Part shown: positions 46,328 to 55,591 of the stretch, in pieces | How positions within the stretch are numbered: the stretch's first letter is position 1 | Layout of the letters: each line of letters starts with the position of its first letter | Source: [Eubacterium] yurii subsp. margaretiae ATCC 43715 | Lineage (GTDB): Bacteria; Bacillota; Clostridia; Peptostreptococcales; Filifactoraceae | Direction of reading: 5' to 3' | Length of the DNA stretch: 64,000 bases | Assembly (NCBI GenBank): GCA_000146855.1 | Contig: GL405246.1 | Span: 1,735,438 to 1,799,437, forward strand | The notes under the pieces: model-generated | What the model was told of the DNA's origin: nothing | Database searches by the model: none | The model's input: the letters and a program-made list of their open reading frames with translations, nothing else | Made by a program: the position numbers and the translations under genes

Positions 46328-46675
46328 TTAAATGTCTATATAATCTGAAATAAAGCTTTTTTCAAGATACTCTCTTATTGAGCTGATATCTTCAAACTCA
46401 ATATATCTTGGGAAGCCCTCAGCATTGGATTTAGAATATGTCAAATGATAAATCCTATATTCTTTCTTAGCACTATTTTCTATCAAAAATAAAACATCAT
46501 CATTGGAATAACTTCTTGCAAGAGCAATCACTTCTGCATTTTTAACAGCATCAGCATTTGAAAGCTCAGATTTAAGCTCATTTATAAAATAATTTTTTGA
46601 ATCAGAAACAATGCCCCAATTAAAATCCTCTCCATACTTTTCTTCCAATTCTTTTATAGCTTCTTCTATTGTCAT
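46328..46675 (-). CDS. Small acidic protein of unknown function
   Basis: 115 residues, MTIEEAIKELEEKYGEDFNWGIVSDSKN..., with strands such as VLFLIENSAKKEYRIYHLTYSK and a final RYIEFEDISSIREYLEK. No membrane segment or motif I can name. The composition and layout suggest a small immunity- or SUKH-like cytoplasmic protein, but that is weak. The ATG has only a modest ribosome site (AGAGGTAAT). Confidence 0.55.
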   Translation of the reverse strand: MTIEEAIKELEEKYGEDFNWGIVSDSKNYFINELKSELSNADAVKNAEVIALARSYSNDDVLFLIENSAKKEYRIYHLTYSKSNAEGFPRYIEFEDISSIREYLEKSFISDYIDI

Positions 46676-46761
46676 ATAATTACCTCTACTAAACTTGATA
46701 TTTATTTTAGACTGCTTAATAAATCTTTTTTAACTATGAATTTTTTCATCATTTTTAAAAA

Positions 46762-46803
46762 CTGTCCTACACCCCTTAATGCTTTGTAAGGGATATAGAA
46801 CAG
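46762..46803 (-). terminator. Terminator of the TraX gene
   Basis: CTGTCCTA...CCCCTTA pairs with TAAGGG...TATAGAACAG; on the minus strand the stem is followed by TTTTTA. It lies about 50 bases past the TraX stop. Confidence 0.75.
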
Positions 46804-46854
46804 GTGATTATGCTTTTTATATTTAGTTGATAATTTACAAAAATGGCACTCTTT

Positions 46855-47622
46855 TTATTTTATAAAGCTTCCTATACCGTATATTTGCCATCTAAGCAGT
46901 GCTAATATAAACAAGTGCAGTGGATAGAATATATAAAAGAAGTATCTAAAATCCTTGCCTCTTTCACCATTGTAGAAAAGTATTGGTATTAGCCCAATAT
47001 ACGACATAGGATGGTGAAAATAAAAACTTACTATGCCTGATATTACTTGTTTTACTCTGCAAGTCCTAAGTATGTAGAAAAGCCCTATAGATATAATGCC
47101 CAATGCCTTTCTATCACACTTTATATTTTCTGCTATAAATGCAAATACCGCTATAATAACAGCATAGCAAATATAGCGAACTATGAAATTTAAGTTTTTT
47201 TGTTCAATTATTTCCATTATGCTCATCATTACTATAGCAAGCAAGAAAGTCCACATTACATTTCCAAATATAAATGCTATCAAAAACTTGCGTGTATATA
47301 TAAACGCCTGACCAAAGGCTATATTATAAGCAGGAGTAGAGATTATTGCAAAGATAAGCATACGAAGAGCGTACTTTTTCCTATCCTTAGTCTTCAAGAA
47401 GCCTTCCACTACCAGAAAGGCAAATATAGGAAATGCAATCCTGCCTATACCTCTCATAAGGCTGTATTGTACTTGCATTGATTGCGAAAGAGATTTGATA
47501 CCTGTTGCTGTAAGTATCATAACTGCCGCATAGTGGTCAATTAGCATAGACAAGACAGCTATAACTTTCATTTTAAATGCTGTTATCTTGAGTTTTTCCT
47601 GTAATTTAGCAAGTTGTTCCAT
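46855..47622 (-). CDS. TraX-family membrane protein
   Basis: 255 residues with about eight helices and the TraX pattern: FKMKVIAVLSMLIDHYA near the N-terminus (conserved IDH), MRGIGRIAFPIFAFLVVEGF and a C-terminal FYIFYPLHLFILALLRW. TraX acetylates F-pilin in E. coli, but chromosomal homologues are common in Firmicutes without conjugation genes. They resemble acyltransferase-3 membrane enzymes, perhaps acylating a wall component. AAGGAGATGG overlaps the start codon region. Confidence 0.88.
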   Translation of the reverse strand: MEQLAKLQEKLKITAFKMKVIAVLSMLIDHYAAVMILTATGIKSLSQSMQVQYSLMRGIGRIAFPIFAFLVVEGFLKTKDRKKYALRMLIFAIISTPAYNIAFGQAFIYTRKFLIAFIFGNVMWTFLLAIVMMSIMEIIEQKNLNFIVRYICYAVIIAVFAFIAENIKCDRKALGIISIGLFYILRTCRVKQVISGIVSFYFHHPMSYIGLIPILFYNGERGKDFRYFFYIFYPLHLFILALLRWQIYGIGSFIK

Positions 47623-47973
47623 CTCCTTACCTCCAAAAATCTTATATTTATCTGTAAGTAAGCTCCCCCGGATGAAAAATATATTGATAATCTTAGAATC
47701 TTAATATTTTTCAAGAACTTTGAGTAAATAGATTTACCAAAAAATCAATATGTACTTAAATTTTAATTATAATAATTTCAGCCGGGAAAGCTGAGAATAA
47801 TAGCATAATAGACTTGTTCGATTATATATATTTATTAACTTTCATTATTAAAATGTAAAAAGCCAATAATCTTACCATATACGCTAATATTAAGCTAAAA
47901 ATAGTCAAAACTCTTTGAAGATATCAAACAAGTCTATCTCTTACTTTATCATATCTGTAGATAAAAATTCTAA
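47623..47973. other. Intergenic region with a possible short inverted-end element
   Basis: No ORF. AGCTCCCCCGG (47661-47671) and CCGGGAAAGCT (47782-47792) form 9-of-11 inverted ends around about 110 bases. The GGGAAAGCTGAG end resembles the GGGAAAGTTGAG terminus of element C, so this may be a related relic. Confidence 0.4.
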
Positions 47974-48915
47974 TCAATTATTAATAATATTTCCATTTCT
48001 AAATTCTTTGCTAAGTAGAAAAGGTACAAATATTGCAAAGCCGACAGCTATTGCCATTATATAAAAACTGCTCATTGAAATATTATCAGTGCTGAACATA
48101 AGATTACGCAATACTATAAAAGCACCATTTAGTAAATTTAACATTGAAACTAAAATTATGCTCTTTGTCTTCATATAGCAAAGACCTATAAAAATTCCTA
48201 TGAAAACATAATATACAAGCATTACAGCCAAGTCATAGATAAGCACTTCACTGTTAACCATAACAAATAGTGGAATATTAGATATCCCCCAAATTGCTCC
48301 TGTCATTAGCACACCGCCAACTTTTCCCATCATACTTTGAAGTCTTGGTTGCAAAAACTGTCTCCAGCCATACTCTTGTCCTATTACAAAGATTATATTA
48401 AACATAATAGTTGGAAGTGAAACTAATACAGCAAAATTATTTATAAATATATTGTGAAAATCTACATATCCCTTGATATACACACCCCAAACCGCAGCCT
48501 GTATACTAAGTAGTAGCAATAAAAGTGCTGACCATTTAACAAAATTTTTCAGACTTATCTTTCCTACCAGCTTCTTATCGTTCACAGTAAGCAAATACAG
48601 TCCCAGAAGCTGAGACATAAAAAATATAAGTTGAAAGATTGGGGCATTTTTTTCAGTTTTAAATACAAAAAATACTATTGCAATTGGGAAAAATGCCAAA
48701 TAGGCTATGTTGAACTTACTTTTAAAGATTTTCTTAAAGTTAAATCCGTTTTCCACCAAAATAGCCGACACTGCAGGGCAAAGCATAATAAAAAATGCAA
48801 ACTCAGCAAAAAATGATGAACTGTCACCTCTTATTGAAAACAAATAACATATTAAAAACATAAGTAAACTAAGTAATAACAAGTACAATGCGCATTCCTT
48901 AACATTCTTTTTCAT
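47974..48915 (-). CDS. CPBP-family membrane protein with a degenerate active site
   Basis: 313 residues, about eight helices, in the CPBP/CAAX protease-like family. The motif normally written EExxxR is IGQEYGWRQFLQPRL, so the first Glu is Gln. The second motif, normally ending in WH, reads IWGISNIPLF with Asn in place of His, and no His is found in the third motif SMLNLLNG. Active CPBP proteases need these residues, so this protein is probably not an active protease and may instead bind or protect. Monocistronic, with an AGGTCTATC-type weak ribosome site. Confidence 0.8.
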   Translation of the reverse strand: MKKNVKECALYLLLLSLLMFLICYLFSIRGDSSSFFAEFAFFIMLCPAVSAILVENGFNFKKIFKSKFNIAYLAFFPIAIVFFVFKTEKNAPIFQLIFFMSQLLGLYLLTVNDKKLVGKISLKNFVKWSALLLLLLSIQAAVWGVYIKGYVDFHNIFINNFAVLVSLPTIMFNIIFVIGQEYGWRQFLQPRLQSMMGKVGGVLMTGAIWGISNIPLFVMVNSEVLIYDLAVMLVYYVFIGIFIGLCYMKTKSIILVSMLNLLNGAFIVLRNLMFSTDNISMSSFYIMAIAVGFAIFVPFLLSKEFRNGNIINN

Positions 48916-49375
48916 GATAGACCTCCATGTAAATTACATACAAAGACAAAAAATTTTAGTACTAAAAAACTTTCTAATTATCTATAAAGAAATATAAAAC
49001 AAGCATTTACTTACTTCTTTATATTTACCCTATTTTTACAAAGTATAAGCAAATCACTCCCCCCTTTTAAAGCTGTTAATTCTTACTTTATAGTCAAATC
49101 TATCTGTTGAAAAACTGACCATAAGTTCTTACAAATATTTTTAATACATCAAAACTTTTGATTAAGTTTTTCATCTCTTAAAGATGTTTTTTGCTAAGCT
49201 TCTATCACTTAAAAATACACTAAATATCATACAATTTTTTGAATAATATTTATTGAGATTTGCATAGTTATTAATAAGATTAAAATAATAAAAAAACTAT
49301 ATAAAATAGAAATATTGCATTTTAAATATATTGGAATTTAAATAGGAGAATTGCATTAAAAATAATTAAGAGTTA
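48916..49375. other. Intergenic region with a degenerate family C interior
   Basis: No ORF. From about 49240 to 49345 the sequence (ATATTTATTGAGATTTGCAT, AAAAAAACTATATAAAATAG) aligns loosely with the interior of the 32104-32330 element, but its inverted ends are not visible. The rest is unremarkable AT-rich sequence with a small hairpin ATCTCTTAAAGAT near 49173. Confidence 0.4.
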
Positions 49376-49726
49376 TTACAAGAGCATATATACATTTCTC
49401 ATATATATCAAATATTTCTCAGCATATTTAAACAGAACAAACGAACTGAGCAAATCTCCATTGTTATCAAGCATGTAAACTTTACCTAACATTTTAAAAT
49501 CACTAACTTCTTTACTATTTACTATAGTAAAAGAATAATCCTCTTTCTTTTTTTCTATGTTTTCAATATCAGTCTGACTGATTTTTGAACTAAAAAAACT
49601 TTCAACCTTGCCAAAATCATCTAAATTTTTTTTAATTCTTGCACTTTCACTTAATTCTAATTGATATATCAATATAAAAGAAGAAAAAAGCACTAATAAG
49701 ATGTACATTAATGTTTTTTTATTCAT
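49376..49726 (-). CDS. Small membrane-anchored extracytoplasmic protein
   Basis: 116 residues: a single N-terminal helix (about 6-21) followed by a soluble domain facing outside, with IEKKKEDYSFTIVNSKEV and KMLGKVYMLDNNGDLLSSFVLF. No family recognised. It is the last gene of the group behind the BlaI/M56 pair. The ATG lacks a strong ribosome site, so translation level is unclear. Confidence 0.55.
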   Translation of the reverse strand: MNKKTLMYILLVLFSSFILIYQLELSESARIKKNLDDFGKVESFFSSKISQTDIENIEKKKEDYSFTIVNSKEVSDFKMLGKVYMLDNNGDLLSSFVLFKYAEKYLIYMRNVYMLL

Positions 49727-49751
49727 ATTTAAGCACTCATTTCTAATGGTA

Positions 49752-50249
49752 TTAAATATATTTTTCTATTCCTTTTCTCATAAGAGCTTTATTATCATCA
49801 AAATCATAATGTTGTCTTATATTTCCCTTCCTATACGAAGCATCATTATCTCCCAATAATACTCTTCCCTCAATTGTTTTTCCAGCTCTGTAAGGATAAA
49901 TTGAACCTACTTTTACTTCTTTATTCCAATGTGCATTTGCTACATATTCATATGAATTAAAACTATTAAGTAAGCTAACAACCCCTGTTGCAGTTGTATA
50001 AGTAGCACAGATGCTTGAATTACTTTTACAGAACATGAAAGCCAAGTAGCAACTATCCCTATAGCAGTACCACTTGTTAACCAGCAACTATTATATTTGT
50101 AACATTCAAAATGCAAACTTCCAATTTTTTAAATTGTTATGGTCAATTTGTTTATTTACTTCTTTAAGCAAATTAGGAATATCATTTTTCGTTGTGCTGT
50201 TAGTAAATGTAAATGAATTTACTTCAAACGAAAAATATATTTTTATCAT
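49752..50249 (-). pseudogene. Frame-broken small secreted or bacteriocin-like gene
   Basis: Three short frames follow one another. 50249-50106 encodes MIKIYFSFEVNSFTF... (47 codons, TGA). The next frame (about 50106-49930) encodes a hydrophobic stretch TSGTAIGIVATWLSCSVKV. 49752-50087, with only a TTG start and no ribosome site, encodes ATGVVSLLNSFNSYEYVANA and a basic tail RAGKTIEGRVLL. The continuity of coding-like sequence across frames suggests one or two frameshifts in a former gene of about 160 codons. The hydrophobic Gly/Ala/Thr stretch recalls small bacteriocins, but no family is assigned. Confidence 0.4.
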
Positions 50250-50512
50250 AATGGACTACTTTTTAATAAAAATACAGAAACTAACAAAATATAAGTAAAA
50301 AAATAAATATAATTAAATTTAATACCATATTTATTATATTTTTTCCTTAATGTAATTCTCAAGACTAAATATATAAAAAAATTAAATACGCCGGAAAATA
50401 TAACATAATATGAGTTTTTATCATTAAGAAATATTGCTATAATCGTATTTGAAGAAGCAACAATAATAAAAAAAACTGTAAATTTTAAGAATTTATATAA
50501 ATAGTCATTCAT
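50246..50512 (-). CDS. Small three-helix membrane protein
   Basis: 88 residues with three membrane helices (about 8-28, 36-53 and 66-84) separated by the basic loop RITLRKKYNKYG. No family recognised; size and placement fit an immunity-type or accessory membrane protein next to the broken small gene, which is inference. It overlaps the first frame of that broken gene by four bases. No clear AGGAGG. Confidence 0.5.
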   Translation of the reverse strand: MNDYLYKFLKFTVFFIIVASSNTIIAIFLNDKNSYYVIFSGVFNFFIYLVLRITLRKKYNKYGIKFNYIYFFTYILLVSVFLLKSSPL

Positions 50513-50578
50513 AGTAAAAACCTCAAATTATACTGTACTTTAAAGTAGATTTAGCAAAGTCATTTTAATGGTCATTAT

Positions 50579-51562
50579 TTATTTCTTCATCTGATAAACC
50601 TTTGTACTGTTATCTGAAAACTTTAAAGGTCTAAAATCAATATTTTTTATAGATGGATTAAACTGAAATATCTCACCATCATAAAAACAACATAGTGTAT
50701 TATCATCTACTACATATTCTTTTATATTTGAATCTTTCAAATTTAACGATTTAATATAATTTACATTTTTATCGCTATCTTCTCTCAAAAGTTCATTGGA
50801 AAAAATCAAAATATTTCCATCTTTATCTTTTCCCAAATACTCTACTCCTAATAGTGTATTATTAGTTACTACAGGAATTTTATCTACTACTCCGGAAACG
50901 ATATTTTTTATAGATAAAACTCCGGAACTGTTTAATGTATCATCATTACTTGCAAAAGAATACACTTCATCTCCATTGATTATTCCTTCGATTTCACTTT
51001 CATATACGAATTTATCATTTGAAAAATTAAAAATCAAAGTAACATCTTTATCATCCTTGTAAATTGAAATATATGCTTTGTTTCCGGAAACGCTGAAATT
51101 TGAAACTGATTCATCGTCTAAGCCAATTATTGGATACTTTTCAATTTTGGATTTATCTACAACTTTTGCTATTAAGAATTGTGATAAATCCAAGATATAT
51201 GGAATATTGCCATCAATAGCTATTTTATCAGGATTTATATCATCCAAGAAAATATTTGAAATTACTTTTCCATCATTAATTATGAATATCTTCTTAGAAA
51301 AAGTATTTAACAGATAAAATCCGTTACTTGTTCCTATAAATTCTTTTGGTCCATATATATTTCCTTCGGCATCTCTACTAACAGCAAATATATCTGATTT
51401 TAAGCTATCGTGTTCTTTTTCTTCTAATACTTCTCCAATAACCCCTTTTTCTTTTTTTAATTCTTTAGTAGCTGAATTAGGATGATTTTCAGAAAACAGC
51501 ACTATAAATAAGCAAGAAAGGATGATAAAACTAATTAAAATTATAGGACCATATCTTTTCAT
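50579..51562 (-). CDS. Membrane-anchored protein with a beta-propeller-like domain
   Basis: 327 residues. One N-terminal helix (about 5-23) anchors it; the rest lies outside the membrane. Repeated short blades are visible: NGFYLLNTFSKKIFIINDG, IDGNIPYILDLSQFLIAKV, VSGNKAYISIYKDDKDVTL, KDKDGNILIFSNELL and DDNTLCCFYDGEIFQF. This fits a six-bladed propeller, usually a binding domain. AAGGAGAAGTTG precedes the ATG. It is downstream of the BlaI/M56 pair on the same strand and may be under their control. Ligand unknown. Confidence 0.6.
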   Translation of the reverse strand: MKRYGPIILISFIILSCLFIVLFSENHPNSATKELKKEKGVIGEVLEEKEHDSLKSDIFAVSRDAEGNIYGPKEFIGTSNGFYLLNTFSKKIFIINDGKVISNIFLDDINPDKIAIDGNIPYILDLSQFLIAKVVDKSKIEKYPIIGLDDESVSNFSVSGNKAYISIYKDDKDVTLIFNFSNDKFVYESEIEGIINGDEVYSFASNDDTLNSSGVLSIKNIVSGVVDKIPVVTNNTLLGVEYLGKDKDGNILIFSNELLREDSDKNVNYIKSLNLKDSNIKEYVVDDNTLCCFYDGEIFQFNPSIKNIDFRPLKFSDNSTKVYQMKK

Positions 51563-51693
51563 TTCAACTTCTCCTTTCTGATATGGATAACATTAAATAA
51601 AAGACTTAAAGCCATTAATATTATGTTATACTCATATCTCTATTCTTCTACCTCTGAGGATTCATATAGCTCATAATCTCCAATTCCTTTTAT

Positions 51694-53094
51694 TTATCTT
51701 TTATAACTGTTTATTCTTATTCTATAATCTAATGAACTTGTTGATTGATTATTTATAATAACTATATAGTTACTGTTGTTATTTGCTTTGACTGTTAATG
51801 TCTTTGAACCGCTAAAATTCTCTTGATAAATATCATTACCATTTTCTTGAATAATAATCGTATACTTTACTCCTTTTCTACATGATACTTCATTCACTTT
51901 TACTGTAAAGCTGTCATGATTGGTCTCTTTCCATAATATCATATTAAAAGCATATGATTTATGTTCTAAGCCACTCAACGTAGCTTTATCATCTATATTT
52001 GCAGCTCTAAGTTCGTCCAACTGTATGTCACCAAGTGTTAATTTATCGTATTCTTCATCACTTATTTCTTTTACTTTATCCTTTTCATAAATCCTATCTT
52101 GTGATATTACTTCTTCATCAACCTCATCTTCAATAACATCAGAAACAGTCACCCTGTCTTTTTCTGCTATAATAACATCTGCAAATACTGTCATTGACAA
52201 AGCCATCACTATTACTAAAACACAAACTCCAGAAAAACTTTTCTTCCATTTTTTCATTATTATCATTCTTTCTTTAGTTGGATGTAGTTTTAATACTGTT
52301 TCTCTCTTTTTTTCTTTTTGTTCAATAAGTTTTAACATTGATAGACAATACTGCTTCCTATTTTGCATTGTATCTCCCACTTTTTGGATAACTAACTTAT
52401 CACAAAGCACTTCTATATCATCTTCTATATATCTCGAAGCAACAAGGATAAATATGTTAAACCAATGCAAACAGGTTATAAGATTTTTTATATGATTAAA
52501 CACAATATCGAATTTTTTAATATGTGTCATCTCATGGATAAGTACAAATTTAAGCAGTTCTTCATCTTTTAATATATGGCTTTGTATTATTATTTTGGGA
52601 TGGATAACTCCATAAGTTATAGGTGTTGATATATCGTCATTTACAAATACTTGCACCTTTCTTTTTAAGTTGAATAAATCAATGTATTTTTTTATTTGCT
52701 TGTTTTGCTCCATTAATATGGAATTTTTCATCGCCTTATTTCTTTTGATTAGTTGTACTATAACATAGGTAAGGAATAAACTCGCAATAAACAACCTATT
52801 AATTTTTGATAAAAGACCTCCCCATTTTATTTCAAGTTCTCCTGCAAGTTTGCTGAACAATATCATAGGCTTTAATATAAGCTGTAATAAACCGTACTTA
52901 GCTAAGTCTTCAACCTGGATAAAGAGCGAATAGGGAAAGAGCAGATATATGAAAAGTATAGACCATAAGATGATATTTGCCCATTTCGTACTGTTGATAT
53001 TTAATCTTCTTCTTAGCAAAAGTATAAGACCTGTTACAAATATACTCCGTACACTTTTTTCTAAGCCTAAGACCAAGACAAATGATACTGTCAT
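51694..53094 (-). CDS. BlaR1/MecR1-type M56 metallopeptidase sensor, non-penicillin sensor domain
   Basis: 466 residues. Four N-terminal helices surround the zinc peptidase motif FVLIHEMTHIKKFD (about 175-188), with a second-metal-type LCDKLVIQKV later; this is the M56 family that cleaves a BlaI-type repressor. A fifth helix (about 283-301) carries the C-terminus outside. In BlaR1 that part is a penicillin-binding domain with STxK; here it is a short domain (about 310-466) with Asn-rich YIVIINNQSTSSLDYRIRI and no STxK motif, so the signal is something else. Overlapping operon with BlaI, 4 bases apart. Confidence 0.85.
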   Translation of the reverse strand: MTVSFVLVLGLEKSVRSIFVTGLILLLRRRLNINSTKWANIILWSILFIYLLFPYSLFIQVEDLAKYGLLQLILKPMILFSKLAGELEIKWGGLLSKINRLFIASLFLTYVIVQLIKRNKAMKNSILMEQNKQIKKYIDLFNLKRKVQVFVNDDISTPITYGVIHPKIIIQSHILKDEELLKFVLIHEMTHIKKFDIVFNHIKNLITCLHWFNIFILVASRYIEDDIEVLCDKLVIQKVGDTMQNRKQYCLSMLKLIEQKEKKRETVLKLHPTKERMIIMKKWKKSFSGVCVLVIVMALSMTVFADVIIAEKDRVTVSDVIEDEVDEEVISQDRIYEKDKVKEISDEEYDKLTLGDIQLDELRAANIDDKATLSGLEHKSYAFNMILWKETNHDSFTVKVNEVSCRKGVKYTIIIQENGNDIYQENFSGSKTLTVKANNNSNYIVIINNQSTSSLDYRIRINSYKR

Positions 53095-53098
53095 AGGA

Positions 53099-53455
53099 TT
53101 ATTCCTCTACATCAAAACTGTCAATTAAAGCTTTCATTTCTTGAAGTTCTTTCTTACTTACACTTTTCTCACTTAAAAAAGCACGACATAGGTTTATGAT
53201 TGAGCCTTGAAATAGCGTATCTATTGCATCTTTTCGTTGTTTTTTTAGTGCTTCTTCTCTTGAAACAACAGGCTTTAATGTATACTTCGGATAACGTCTT
53301 GTAATTGCACCTTTTTCAAGTAATCTACTAAAAAAAGTATAACAAGAAGTTTTGCCTAAGCCATGTTTTTCAAATAATAACTTAGATAGTGGTAAAGCCT
53401 GTATTTCTCCGTTTTCATCCAAACACTTACCTTCCCAAAGCATTTCCATCACCAT
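53099..53455 (-). CDS. BlaI/MecI-family repressor
   Basis: 118 residues with the winged helix-turn-helix pattern of BlaI: LPLSKLLFEKHGLGKTSCYTFFSRLLEKGAI, then TLKPVVSREEAL and a dimer helix LFQGSIINLCRAFLSEKSVS. The ATG at 53455 is preceded by AAAGGGAG. The family N-terminus appears to continue upstream in the same frame (IELSKGEL), but no standard start codon exists there before an in-frame TAA. It is cleaved by its M56 partner, encoded next, to release transcription. Confidence 0.8.
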   Translation of the reverse strand: MVMEMLWEGKCLDENGEIQALPLSKLLFEKHGLGKTSCYTFFSRLLEKGAITRRYPKYTLKPVVSREEALKKQRKDAIDTLFQGSIINLCRAFLSEKSVSKKELQEMKALIDSFDVEE

Positions 53456-53939
53456 CAGTTCTCCCTTTGATAATTCGATTTTAATCGCCCCCCATTATAT
53501 TAATTATTATAAATTTTCTTAAATTAAGTTCTTATTTTTCTACAAAATTATATTCATAAAATATTTTTATTCTCATCGTGAGTATAAATCTTTTTTTATG
53601 TTTTGTCAAGCATTCTGCTATTTTTGTAATATTTATTTTTTACTATTTATGCTATAAAGCAATAATATAATTTTCAATTCTCTTTTAGTATCAAAATTAT
53701 TATGAATTTTTATTAGATTTTCTTACTTATGACAGACAAATTTAATTTGACTTATGCTATTTCAGACATTATAATAAACAGATATAAGTAGTTTAATTAA
53801 GAGCAATATTTTATTCAGATTTAAATATTTTTTATTAACATAAATTTTAAGTTTATAAGTTATAATAGTATAGAAATTTATTAATTCCTTTGGTAGGGCA
53901 ATATTTGATATAATTATTGCGTAATTTGGGGAGAGAGAA
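53456..53939. other. Divergent intergenic region between BlaI and sugar transferase genes
   Basis: No ORF. Near the BlaI side is the short palindrome CGATT-TT-AATCG next to a G6 run. Near the plus gene, GCAATATTTGATATAATTA (53898-53916) contains a TGn-extended -10 and is identical to 33568-33586. GGGGAGAGAG at 53929 is the ribosome site. No BlaI-type TACA/TGTA operator was found. Confidence 0.45.
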
Positions 53940-55355
53940 TTGATTAAGGAAAATCAGAAAATTTTAAACAGCGCTAATGTCTTAATTGACTCCTTCATCA
54001 TTGTATTTTCATATATCTTGGCGTACAAGGTGAGAGTTAAAAGCGACTTTATAATATATGTTGAATCAGTGAGTTTTTCAAGCTATATGAGATTTTTGGT
54101 ACTGATAGTGCCGACTTTTCTAATAATGTACTATCTTTTCAAAGTCTATACGGCTCAAAGATTGAAAAGTTTGCTTGAAGAAGTATCTAAGATAATCAGA
54201 GCAAATATTGTAGCTACAGCAGTTTTATTTGTAGTCTTGTATTTCAGCAAGGAAGTGGACTATTCAAGATTTATGATGGCTATATTTGTGCTTTATAACA
54301 TCATTTTTACTTCGATTTACAGAATAGCTCTCAGATATATGCTGAGATACGTCAGAAAAAAAGGCTTTAATATAAAACGTGCTTTTTTGATAGGTACGAG
54401 CGACACCGCCATGGATTTTCTGCAAAAGACACACAAAAATCTTCATTGGGGCTATAAGGTAATTGGTATTTTTGAAGAAAAAATCAACCCTCAAAAGCAG
54501 GATAGATTGAAAAAAATCCATAAGAACAACTATATACCACGCTATGAGTTTAAAAAATTGGAAGAGATACTCACTCAAAAGCTGGTAGACGAGGTAGTCA
54601 TAGGTATAAGACTGAAAGAATATGAACATCTCGAAGAGATAATAAGAATATGTGAAAAAACAGGAGTAAAAACTCAAATCATCCCTGATTATCTTAAGCT
54701 TATCCCGTCAAAACCTGACGTTGAGCAGATTGAAGATATCACAATTATAAATATAAGGCATATACCTTTGGACAATCCTGTCAATAAGTTTATAAAACGT
54801 GCTTTTGACATAGTCATGTCTTTACTTGCCATCATCATCTTATCACCAATTATGATAATAACTGCAATAGCTATAAAGCTTGACAGCAAGGGCAGTGTTA
54901 TCTACAAGCAGGAAAGAGTTGGATTTAATAGAAAAAACTTTTTTATGTATAAGTTTCGCTCTATGAAGGTACAAAGCGAAGAAGATGAAAAGGACAAGTG
55001 GACAACAAAAAATGACGACAGAAAGACGAGGGTAGGCAATTTCATAAGAAAGACAAATATCGACGAGTTGCCACAGTTTTTCAACGTGCTAAAGGGTGAT
55101 ATGTCCTTGATAGGTCCAAGACCTGAGAGACCTTTTTTCGTTGACAGGTTCAAGGAAGAAATACCTAAGTACATGATAAAACATCAGGTGCGTCCCGGTA
55201 TAAGCGGATGGGCTCAGGCAAATGGTCTGCGTGGAGACACTTCTATTAAAAAGAGAATTGAATATGACATCTTCTATATTGAAAACTGGTCACTGTCGCT
55301 TGATATTAAGATAATACTGCTAACTTTAAAAAACGGATTTAAAAACGCATATTAA
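53940..55355 (+). CDS. Undecaprenyl-phosphate sugar-1-phosphate transferase (WbaP/WcaJ family)
   Basis: 471 residues starting at TTG behind GGGGAGAGAG. Four N-terminal helices, a Rossmann-like cytoplasmic domain (about 145-265, FLIGTSDTAMDFL), a fifth helix (about 288-308) and the catalytic domain. Signature motifs are KQERVGFNRKNFFMYKFRSM, the DE pair in TNIDELPQFFNVLKGDMSLIGPRPERP and PGISGWAQANGLRG. It transfers a sugar phosphate to undecaprenyl phosphate, the first step of exopolysaccharide, capsule or S-layer glycan synthesis. No other glycan genes are adjacent, so its pathway must be elsewhere. Confidence 0.92.
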   Translation: MIKENQKILNSANVLIDSFIIVFSYILAYKVRVKSDFIIYVESVSFSSYMRFLVLIVPTFLIMYYLFKVYTAQRLKSLLEEVSKIIRANIVATAVLFVVLYFSKEVDYSRFMMAIFVLYNIIFTSIYRIALRYMLRYVRKKGFNIKRAFLIGTSDTAMDFLQKTHKNLHWGYKVIGIFEEKINPQKQDRLKKIHKNNYIPRYEFKKLEEILTQKLVDEVVIGIRLKEYEHLEEIIRICEKTGVKTQIIPDYLKLIPSKPDVEQIEDITIINIRHIPLDNPVNKFIKRAFDIVMSLLAIIILSPIMIITAIAIKLDSKGSVIYKQERVGFNRKNFFMYKFRSMKVQSEEDEKDKWTTKNDDRKTRVGNFIRKTNIDELPQFFNVLKGDMSLIGPRPERPFFVDRFKEEIPKYMIKHQVRPGISGWAQANGLRGDTSIKKRIEYDIFYIENWSLSLDIKIILLTLKNGFKNAY

Positions 55356-55591
55356 TTAGTATATTATTCGTTGTAAGCTAAATAATTCAATAATTATTAG
55401 ATATTATCCATAGTTTATGTAACAGTAAGCCTAAGTTGAAATATCATTTATAAGCTACAAAAAAACAAAGATAATACCTAACAGTATATATTTATACTAA
55501 ACTTTGTTTGAGCTATGGAAAATTATTTTTTGATTATCTTGCATTTACTTTTAAATTGAGCTTTTATACAATTGAAAAAACTGGTGATAAG

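Noticed and set aside
46855..47622. Conjugation module suggested by the TraX-type gene
   Set aside because: No relaxase, coupling protein or pilus genes are nearby; chromosomal TraX homologues are common.
51694..53094. True beta-lactam sensor BlaR1
   Set aside because: No STxK/KTG penicillin-binding domain at the C-terminus and no beta-lactamase gene in the neighbourhood.
55508..55591. N-terminal extension of the AlkD-like protein
   Set aside because: The extra 28 residues are hydrophobic and unlike the family, while ATG 55592 has a ribosome site; the upstream DNA resembles a repeat terminus.
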